DNA of 64,000 nt from Roseihalotalea indica. GTDB lineage: Bacteria; Bacteroidota; Bacteroidia; Cytophagales; Cyclobacteriaceae. Numbering within the stretch: the first letter of the stretch is position 1; each line of letters opens with the position of its first letter. Below, piece after piece: positions 45,979 through 52,573 of this stretch. The position numbers were made by a program, and so were the translations under genes. The DNA lies in assembly GCF_022458895.1 (NCBI RefSeq), contig NZ_JAINFL010000002.1:1150599-1214598 (forward strand), read 5' to 3'. The notes under the pieces were generated by a model. The model was not told the origin of the DNA. It ran no database searches and saw only the letters and a program-made list of their open reading frames with translations.

Positions 45979-47039
45979 GCGCCTTTGACGATAACTCTGG
46001 CAAGATCAGCAGTGCAACTTTCAAAGAAGTCTTGCTGCCGCAATGTGGTGCCCAGCGCGACGAGGTGCTGGTCGGCCCATCCTTCGGGGTAGATACCTCG
46101 GTGATTGACCTGGGGAATGGGCTGGCTATGGCCGTCACCAGCGACCCGCTTTCGCTCATTCCAGCTATTGGAATGGAAGCTTCGGCCCGGCTGTCGGTGT
46201 ACCTGATGGCGAATGATCTGGCTACCACAGGCATTGCTCCGCAGTATGCCCAGTTTGTACTCAACCTGCCCGAAAGTCTTTCACTGGAGGCTTTCAAAGA
46301 GTATTGGGGCCATATTCATAAGTTTTGCAAGGAGCTGGGAGTGGCGATTACCGGAGGACACACTGGTCAGATTGCCGGGCAGAATTCTACCATCAGCGGA
46401 GGAGGAACCATGTTTCTAACAGCTCCTAAGAAAAATATCATCACCAGCAACCATGCCTGCCCCGGCGATATGATTGTGGTGACGAAGGAAGCCGCTATTA
46501 CCTCTACCTCCATTCTGGCGATGTGTTTTCCGGAAACGGTGAAGAACCGAGCCGGCAATGAAGTCCAGCAAAAAGCCAGTGACAACTTTAAGCGGATGTC
46601 TTCCCTCAACGAAGCTCTTTTCGCCGTCAAAGCACTGAAACCCAATGTAGAGCTTACCGCCATGCACGACGTCACCGAGGGAGGCATTCTCGGAGCCATC
46701 AGTGAAATGGCCGGAGCTTCCGGTTGCGGGTTCGTGGTACAGTATGATCAACTGCCGGTAAGTCCAACGGTGCAAGCCGTAGCCAAGGTATTTGAGATTA
46801 ACCCTCTTTACTGTGTGGGTGCGGGCTCTATGATTATGGCGGTGAAAGAAGGTTGCGAATCTAAACTGATCTCCTATCTGGAGGCCCATACAATTGAAGC
46901 TACGGTAGTCGGGCAGTTTTCTGCTCTGAGCGAAGGTTGCCGTACGGTAGAAGACGGAGAGGAGAAACCTTTTGTGTTTGACGGGAAAGACCCTTACTGG
47001 GAAGCATTTTTTAAAGCCTTTAATGCCGGATGGAAATGA
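45975..47039 (+). CDS. AIR synthase-related (PurM/HypE/ThiL-fold) protein
   Basis: A ~354-residue protein of the PurM superfamily. The N-terminal half has GPSFGVDTSVIDLGNGLAM and TSDPLSLIPAIGMEA, the C-terminal half GQIAGQNSTISGGG and MHDVTEGGILGAISEMA, the glycine-rich ATP-binding segments typical of HypE and ThiL relatives. Known members phosphorylate or dehydrate amides and acyl phosphates with ATP. ThiL phosphorylates thiamine monophosphate, so a kinase role is conceivable, but similarity is closer to HypE-like proteins. The frame is open upstream, but the ATG at 45975 overlaps the methyltransferase stop and is preferred. Confidence 0.85.
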   Translation: MSAFDDNSGKISSATFKEVLLPQCGAQRDEVLVGPSFGVDTSVIDLGNGLAMAVTSDPLSLIPAIGMEASARLSVYLMANDLATTGIAPQYAQFVLNLPESLSLEAFKEYWGHIHKFCKELGVAITGGHTGQIAGQNSTISGGGTMFLTAPKKNIITSNHACPGDMIVVTKEAAITSTSILAMCFPETVKNRAGNEVQQKASDNFKRMSSLNEALFAVKALKPNVELTAMHDVTEGGILGAISEMAGASGCGFVVQYDQLPVSPTVQAVAKVFEINPLYCVGAGSMIMAVKEGCESKLISYLEAHTIEATVVGQFSALSEGCRTVEDGEEKPFVFDGKDPYWEAFFKAFNAGWK

Positions 47040-47692
47040 GAAAGATACCGAAGCTGCAAGGAATCTATTTAGTGATTGACCCAGCCATGAATCGCAATGC
47101 ATTATTCCAAAAGCTACGCGAGGCATTAGAAGCCAGAATCAATATTATTCAACTCTGGAACCACTGGCCGGATAATGCTACCCAGGAAGACAAACGTCAA
47201 CTGATTGATGAAGTACTGCAACTGGCTGACCCTTTTGAAGTACCGGTGCTGATCAACGCAGAATGGCAATGGCTCAATCAAACTAACCTGCACGGAGTCC
47301 ATTTTGATGCTATTCCCGGCGATTGGGACGCCATCAAACAAACCATTGATCGGGAAGTGATTGTCGGGTTAACCTGCGGGAATGATACGGAGCGCATTCA
47401 GTGGGCTGAAGAAAAGCAACTGGATTATATTTCGTTTTGTGCCATGTTTCCGTCCAGTTCGGTAGATACCTGCGAGATTGTCCGGCCCGATTCGGTTCTG
47501 GAAGCGCGGAAGCTTACCTCACTACCCATTTTTCTGTCGGGCGGTATCAATCCTCAGAACCTGGAAAGCCTTAAAGCTCTGGACTTTCAGGGAGTAGCGG
47601 TCATCTCCGGCATTATGAGTGCCGACTCGGTAACGGAACGAATTCACGCTTATCAACAAGCATTAGAAAACACTAAGAAATTGACATTATGA
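47036..47692 (+). CDS. Divergent thiamine-phosphate synthase (ThiE-like)
   Basis: About 218 residues of the ThiE fold. Recognisable blocks are GIYLVIDPAM (strand 1), LHGVHFDAIP, YISFCAMFPSSSVDTCEIV (the diphosphate-binding region) and IFLSGGINPQNLESL with VISGIMSAD at the C-terminus. ThiE joins HMP pyrophosphate and thiazole phosphate to give thiamine phosphate. The active-site IQxRxK-like strand reads IIQLWNHWPDN here, so an expected basic residue is missing. Substrate or activity may therefore differ from classical ThiE. The ATG at 47036 overlaps the previous stop; an ATG at 47030 is also possible. It belongs to the TPP-riboswitch operon. Confidence 0.8.
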   Translation: MRKIPKLQGIYLVIDPAMNRNALFQKLREALEARINIIQLWNHWPDNATQEDKRQLIDEVLQLADPFEVPVLINAEWQWLNQTNLHGVHFDAIPGDWDAIKQTIDREVIVGLTCGNDTERIQWAEEKQLDYISFCAMFPSSSVDTCEIVRPDSVLEARKLTSLPIFLSGGINPQNLESLKALDFQGVAVISGIMSADSVTERIHAYQQALENTKKLTL

Positions 47693-47988
47693 GAAAGTCT
47701 CTGCTTACAAAATTATGCTGCCCGGTAGATAAAAATGATCTGGAGCACCAGGTCTTTAAAGAAGACGAACAGGGTGATATTATGGAAGGACTACTGACCT
47801 GCCCGAAATGCCATCGCTATTACCCCATCATCTACGGCCTCCCTATCATGACCCCGGATGAATACCGAGAGAAATCACTGGAAACACCCATTCTGGAAAA
47901 GTGGGGCTTAACCCTGGATCAGGCTAGACCCGATGCCTTCCTGCTGGCTAATGGTAAGAAAGAACTGGGTGGGAAGGAGAGTTCGTAA
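47689..47988 (+). CDS. Trm112-like zinc-ribbon protein
   Basis: A 99-residue protein with the Trm112 pattern. LLTKLCCPVDKNDLEHQ opens it, then LLTCPKCHRYYPIIYGLPIMTPDEY gives the paired CPxC-type zinc ribbon and the typical YPI..GLP segment. Trm112 proteins stabilise SAM-dependent methyltransferases in eukaryotes and archaea. It overlaps the ThiE-like gene by 4 bases and is the last gene of the riboswitch operon, so it may serve the methyltransferase encoded first. That partnership is inference from context and family knowledge. The C-terminal 45 residues are an extra extension. Confidence 0.82.
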   Translation: MRKSLLTKLCCPVDKNDLEHQVFKEDEQGDIMEGLLTCPKCHRYYPIIYGLPIMTPDEYREKSLETPILEKWGLTLDQARPDAFLLANGKKELGGKESS

Positions 47989-48077
47989 AAGATCATTTAC
48001 GAACAGGACAATATTAGGGAAAAGGAAAACATCAAAGCTACTCCATCTAAAGAGGAAGAATTACGTACATTAGTAGT

Positions 48078-48305
48078 ATGAAAACTATGATGTTGACAAT
48101 ACCCGATAGTGTAGAATTGGATGAAAAGCAAACTGCTCGTTTTTTAGCCGCAAAACTCTATGAATCAGGAAAATTAACGTTAGGGCAGGCGGCCGAATTA
48201 GCTGGTCTTTCTAAAGTTGCCTTTGCTGAGATTCTTAGTGATTACGATGTCTCGTTATTCAACTATTCTGCTGATGAAATAGCCAAAGATGCCACTGCTA
48301 TCTAA
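48078..48305 (+). CDS. UPF0175 family antitoxin
   Basis: A 75-residue protein with the UPF0175 pattern: a short strand (MMLTIPDSVELDEKQ) and a helix-turn-helix-like part (KLTLGQAAELAGLSKVAFAEIL). UPF0175 proteins are usually paired with DUF3368 PIN proteins as toxin-antitoxin systems; they bind DNA and neutralise the toxin. The next gene, a PIN protein, starts 17 bases inside its end, the usual order and overlap. Confidence in the pairing is high; the mechanism is from family knowledge. Confidence 0.85.
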   Translation: MKTMMLTIPDSVELDEKQTARFLAAKLYESGKLTLGQAAELAGLSKVAFAEILSDYDVSLFNYSADEIAKDATAI

Positions 48306-48760
48306 AGTCGTCATTGCAGATACTTCGTGCTTTATCCTATTGGATAAAATTGATGAGATTAGCATCTTGAATATGTTATTTGATGAAGTTGTTACTACTG
48401 AAGATGTAGCTCAGGAGTTCGGCAAGAAACTTCCAGATTGGGTAGCAGTGGAGTCGGTAAAAGATCAAAAATATCAATCTTTATTAGCTATAGAGGTGGA
48501 TAAAGGTGAAGCCAGTGCTATTGCTTTGAGCGCTGAAAAAGAATCTTCATTACTTATTTTTTTTAGATGACTTAAAAGCCAGAAAGTTAGCTGAAAAGTT
48601 AAGCTTACATTATACCGGTACGCTAGGTGTAATCGCAAGAGCTCGCAAAGAAGGAGTTATTACATCTGTAAAACCTATTATTGAAAAGATACGGCTTACT
48701 AATTTTCGGTTTGGTGAAGAAGTATTTTCCGCAGTCCTGAAGGCAGCAGGCGAAGAATAA
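48289..48760 (+). pseudogene. DUF3368 PIN-domain toxin, frameshifted at a T8 tract
   Basis: The frame from 48289 runs 93 codons and stops at 48568-48570, right after eight consecutive T (48557-48564). Removing one T continues the protein as LLIFLDDLKARKLAEKLS and on to a TAA at 48758-48760, giving ~156 residues, the normal DUF3368 length. PIN acidic residues occur in VVIADTSCF, near DVAQEFG, in GEASAIALSAE and in the restored LDDLKAR, the last being lost by the frameshift. As written, the toxin is truncated and probably inactive. A sequencing error, a true pseudogene, or slippage that restores some full-length protein are all possible. Confidence 0.85.
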
Positions 48761-48817
48761 AATTCGTTCAAAACAAATCACACGGTTTTTGGGTACTCAT
48801 ACATAAAAGCCTATCCT

Positions 48818-49693
48818 ATGAAAGATAAGATTTGTGTGATTACCGGAGCCAACTCAGGTGTAGGAAAAGTAACCGCCCGAGAACTGGCCAAACAAGGTGC
48901 GCATGTAGTAATGGTGTGCCGTAATCAGGAAAAGGCCGAACGGGCAAAAGAAGATATTTTACGCGTTTGTGGCCATGACCGAGTAGATATTGTACTGGCT
49001 GACTTGGCGTCTGTGCAACAGATTCGTGAGGCTGCGCATCATATCAATGAGCATTACCCTAAGATTGATGTACTAAACAATAATGCCGGGCTGATTATGG
49101 GTGATCGTCGGCAGACTACCGAAGATGGTTTTGAGATGACCTTCGGAGTCAATCACTTAGCTCCCTTCCTGCTTACCCATTTACTTTTGGATAAAGTAAT
49201 AGCCAGCGGAAGAGGAAATATCATTAACGTTTCCTCAGAAGCCCATCGCCTGGCTAGCTTTGACCTGAACGATTTACAGTATGAGCGTCGGTGGTATCTT
49301 GGGCTGAAAGCGTACAATCTTTCTAAATTATGCAATATCCTGTTTACCCGTGAACTAAGTAAACGGTTATCCGGTACCAATGTGGTTACCAATGCATTGC
49401 ATCCGGGAGCTATCGCCTCTAATTTCGGAAAAGGCGTTCCCGGTGTGTTCGGCATTGCCATGACATTATCCCGCCCGTTCATGATTGGTGAAGAAAAAGG
49501 AGCGCAAACCAGCATTTACCTGGCTACCAGCGAAGAAGGCTATACTGCCACCGGAAAATACTTTAAGAACAAAAAGGCCGTACAGCCTAGCAAAGATGCC
49601 ATGAACGATTACAACGCTCGGCGATTGTGGGAGATCAGCGAAGAACTACTCCAAATTGAATTTTTGCCTCAAAAAAAGATTGCCAGCGCCTGA
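48818..49693 (+). CDS. Short-chain dehydrogenase/reductase (retinol dehydrogenase-like)
   Basis: A 291-residue SDR. The cofactor motif is TGANSGVGKV near residue 8-17, with NNNAG, the catalytic Ser in INVSSEAHR and Tyr-Lys in YNLSK. CRNQEKAERA after the second strand favours NADP. The extended length and LHPGAIASNFGK segment match the retinol dehydrogenase/WWOX-like branch. It reduces or oxidises a carbonyl or alcohol; the substrate is unknown. It starts 57 bases after the PIN gene and has no clear operon partner. Confidence 0.88.
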   Translation: MKDKICVITGANSGVGKVTARELAKQGAHVVMVCRNQEKAERAKEDILRVCGHDRVDIVLADLASVQQIREAAHHINEHYPKIDVLNNNAGLIMGDRRQTTEDGFEMTFGVNHLAPFLLTHLLLDKVIASGRGNIINVSSEAHRLASFDLNDLQYERRWYLGLKAYNLSKLCNILFTRELSKRLSGTNVVTNALHPGAIASNFGKGVPGVFGIAMTLSRPFMIGEEKGAQTSIYLATSEEGYTATGKYFKNKKAVQPSKDAMNDYNARRLWEISEELLQIEFLPQKKIASA

Positions 49694-49740
49694 TTAACCG
49701 ACTAAACCCTTTCCTAATAGCTCCGTAAACGGTATTGTTG

Positions 49741-49748
49741 TATCTTTG
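49741..49748 (+). promoter_or_regulatory. Candidate -7 promoter element before the ypdA-like gene
   Basis: TATCTTTG fits TAnnTTTG exactly in the 209-base spacer before the reductase gene. No matching -33 element is seen. The same spacer also holds the GAATGAGTG...CATTC element (49755-49876). Confidence 0.35.
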
Positions 49749-49754
49749 CCAAGC

Positions 49755-49876
49755 GAATGAGTGGATGATAGAAGGGGTAAATGAGGGAATGGAAGCAATA
49801 ACTTAGTTATCTGATCTATAGCAACTACCCAATTATAGCATTGTATTCACTCAATCTGTCATTCATTCACTCATTC
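49755..49876. repeat. GAATGAGTG/CACTCATTC spaced inverted repeat
   Basis: GAATGAGTG (49755-49763) has its exact complement at 49868-49876, the second inside a CATTCATTCACTCATTC run that ends 26 bases before the start of the reductase gene. GAATGAGTG also occurs at 41713-41721, again followed by CATTCA-type runs just before a start codon. It may be a recurrent non-coding element. Confidence 0.5.
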
Positions 49877-49902
49877 CATCATTGGCTATAAAATCAAATT
49901 CC

Positions 49903-50895
49903 ATGAAACTATACGATGTGCTTATTGTGGGGGCTGGACCTTGCGGGTTATCCTGCGGTATTGAGGCACAACAACAGGGGTTAAACTATGCGGTGCTGGA
50001 CAAAGGAAGTATTACCGAGTCTATCCGGCGCTATCCCATTGACATGACATTCTTTTCCAGTGCCGATAATATTTCTATTGGTAACGTGCCGTTTACATCA
50101 CTGAACCTGCGACCCAGCCGGGTAGAGGCGTTGAAGTATTACCGGAAAGTGACTGACCACTTCAAGCTGAATGTGCATATTTTTACGGAGGTTCTGGATA
50201 TTAAACAGGAGGAAGGAATCTTTATATTGGCTACCAATCAAGGAGAGTACCGCACCAAAAAAGTAGTGCTGGCTATTGGTTATTATGATATCCCCCGTAC
50301 GTTGGGAATCCCCGGTGAAGATCTGCCTCATGTGACTCATTACTATGATGAGCCCTATCGTTATACCGGCACCAATGCCGTAGTAGTAGGCGGAGCTAAC
50401 TCAGCGGTAGAAACGGCCCTTGACCTTTACCGCAATGGGGTTAATGTAACCCTGGTACATATCTTTGATAGTGTGGACCACACCGCCAAGTACTGGATTG
50501 TTCCTGATCTGGAAAACCGGTTAAAGAAGGGGGAAGTGCAATCGTACTTCAATACAGAAGTTACTGAGATCACTGAGAAAGAAATCGGCATCCGAAATCT
50601 GATCAATAGCGAAGAACAGAAGATTCCGGCAGATTTTGTGTTTCTAATGATCGGTTATCATCCCGATGCTAAGTTCTTGCGCAAAGTTGGAGTGCGGCTG
50701 AATGGCGAAATGCTGATCCCGGAGATCAATTCTGATACCTTTGAAAGCAACGTTCCGGGTATCTATCTGGGTGGCTCAGTGATCGGTGGTGAAGAAACCA
50801 AAAAGATCTTTATTGAAAACGGCAAGCTTCATGCCCAACCCATCATGCAAGACATCAAGCGTAAGCTGACGGAGCGTATTGTGTCTAATGCTTAA
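49903..50895 (+). CDS. ypdA: YpdA-type bacillithiol disulfide reductase
   Basis: About 330 residues of the flavin-dependent pyridine nucleotide-disulfide fold. The FAD motif is VLIVGAGPCGLSCGIEA at the N-terminus and the NADPH motif VVVGGANSAVETALDLYRNG lies near residue 165. No redox-active CxxC is present, as expected for YpdA. It reduces oxidised bacillithiol (BSSB) with NADPH, supporting cytoplasmic thiol balance; Bacteroidota make bacillithiol. The frame opens at a TTG seven codons upstream, but the ATG at 49903 (MKLYDVLIVGAG) gives the usual start. Confidence 0.88.
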   Translation: MKLYDVLIVGAGPCGLSCGIEAQQQGLNYAVLDKGSITESIRRYPIDMTFFSSADNISIGNVPFTSLNLRPSRVEALKYYRKVTDHFKLNVHIFTEVLDIKQEEGIFILATNQGEYRTKKVVLAIGYYDIPRTLGIPGEDLPHVTHYYDEPYRYTGTNAVVVGGANSAVETALDLYRNGVNVTLVHIFDSVDHTAKYWIVPDLENRLKKGEVQSYFNTEVTEITEKEIGIRNLINSEEQKIPADFVFLMIGYHPDAKFLRKVGVRLNGEMLIPEINSDTFESNVPGIYLGGSVIGGEETKKIFIENGKLHAQPIMQDIKRKLTERIVSNA

Positions 50896-50962
50896 AAAGT
50901 AATTGAGTGTTTAGGATGATAAATTTACTTTACCATCCTAAACACATCAAATCAAAATTCTC

Positions 50963-52567
50963 TTATGGTGCCACGACTATTGTCCTATATGGTGACAGGT
51001 TGATGGATGGGATATCCGCGTCGAAAGATTCGTTAATTACTCGAATCACCTCATTGGCTACAATAGCCTGTCCCTTAGGATTCGGATGAACACCGTCGGT
51101 AGAGATAATGCCATTAGGTGAAAAGTCCGGCTGATAATTCACCCCATCAATAACTAATCCTTGCATCCCATCGGCAGCGGCCTGAGCTTCGGCACTCATA
51201 CCAAGTTGAGCGGCTTGCTGCGGTGTAAGACCCGTGATATTAGCGAAAACAGGGTTAATATCCAGCAAAGCTACTCTTCCACCCGTACTTGCCACAATTT
51301 GCGCAATGATGGCATTAAATGTTGCCAGACGAGTATTCACCGTAATTTGCTCATTAAGTGTAAGAACAAACGCATCGGTGGCGGGGTCTTGTAAACCATA
51401 GGGGCCTTTACCAAAATCTTGCCCTAGACGGTTGGCAAGTGGAAAAAGGAGTAAATCAGTAGGAGTAGAAGGACGAAGTTTGGGAAGTGTGGTGGTGTTA
51501 CCTTCTGCGTCAATGGGAATGGTAACTTCGCTTAGGTCTTTATCTACCATCACAATAGCATTCAGCGTCTCGACAGAAGTGGTAGGAGTAAAGGATATTT
51601 TGCGGCGGGCAGCCTCCTCAGCACTCAGGTTACCCATAGATACTGCTAAGTCTAGCCCATTATTGTAATCCTGATAACCGGCATTCAGAGCATCAGCATT
51701 AGGCTGGTCCAATGAAATAGGACTGTAGGAAACCAAACGATAGTACGGCAGCAGCGTAATGGGAGGAATGGTAATAGCCACTCCCTGGGCATTGGGTACC
51801 GAAAGCATGGCGTTAATAATGGCGGTGTACGCTTCGGTGAAGTTAGTGATGTTGGTTAGCGTAGTAGGGTCAGTGGCCTGAGCCGCTGGATCAACTTCGC
51901 CATCAGGGCCAGAGCCTCCAGCATTGGACCAACCGATGACATCATTGCCCCCCAGCCAAACCGTAAAGAAAGAGCCTTGCGCCGCTACTGCCTGCTGAAT
52001 AACCGCAGATGAAGAAGAGGCAGCAAAGCGAGCATAGAATGGATTGAACTGCCCGTACCCCGGGGCTACCGCATCAATCACCCGCATACCGGGAACGCCA
52101 AAGTTATTAAGCTGGGCAATATCACCGGAGTAAGGCGCAATGACTTCGCCTTGAGTAGCTACTGGCCCAGGAATGCTAAGATCAAGCAGAAATCGTCCAA
52201 AAATGGTAGCACCATCCTGAGGTGGAAACTCATTTAAGGAGATATTGTATCCATTGGCTGAGTTGATATCTGGCTGATTAAATTCTCCACCGTCCACACC
52301 CTCAATTTGAAATTGCTGGGCTAGAATGTTAGGAAAAGAATTTTGCTGTCCTGAAGTGTATAATGCCGCGTCCATAAGTCCGGCAGTAAGCGAGTTGCCA
52401 ATGGCTACGTACTTGCTAAAATCTACCGAGCCGGGGTCGCCACTAAGTTCGGCGTTGGGGCTGGGGTTATCGTCTAGGCGCTCCTGAATTAACTCATCTT
52501 CGGTATCGCAGGCGGTTAGCCCAATAAACAGGCCAAGCATGCCGGACAGTATATATTTCTGGTTCAT
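50963..52567 (-). CDS. SGNH/GDSL-family hydrolase lipoprotein
   Basis: A 534-residue lipoprotein with lipobox GLTAC near residue 20. The SGNH blocks are present: VAIGNSLTAGLMD (nucleophile Ser), a Gly block in FGVPGMRVIDA, FFTVWLGGNDV (Asn) and TDGVHPNPKGQ near the C-terminus (Asp and His). It should hydrolyse an ester, probably of lipids or acylated sugars, from the outer-membrane surface. It is 6 bases downstream of a TonB receptor gene, a frequent pairing in the phylum, which suggests that the product is imported. A large insertion between blocks (residues ~200-380) is unusual in length. Confidence 0.88.
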   Translation of the reverse strand: MNQKYILSGMLGLFIGLTACDTEDELIQERLDDNPSPNAELSGDPGSVDFSKYVAIGNSLTAGLMDAALYTSGQQNSFPNILAQQFQIEGVDGGEFNQPDINSANGYNISLNEFPPQDGATIFGRFLLDLSIPGPVATQGEVIAPYSGDIAQLNNFGVPGMRVIDAVAPGYGQFNPFYARFAASSSSAVIQQAVAAQGSFFTVWLGGNDVIGWSNAGGSGPDGEVDPAAQATDPTTLTNITNFTEAYTAIINAMLSVPNAQGVAITIPPITLLPYYRLVSYSPISLDQPNADALNAGYQDYNNGLDLAVSMGNLSAEEAARRKISFTPTTSVETLNAIVMVDKDLSEVTIPIDAEGNTTTLPKLRPSTPTDLLLFPLANRLGQDFGKGPYGLQDPATDAFVLTLNEQITVNTRLATFNAIIAQIVASTGGRVALLDINPVFANITGLTPQQAAQLGMSAEAQAAADGMQGLVIDGVNYQPDFSPNGIISTDGVHPNPKGQAIVANEVIRVINESFDADIPSINLSPYRTIVVAP

Positions 52568-52573
52568 GACTTC

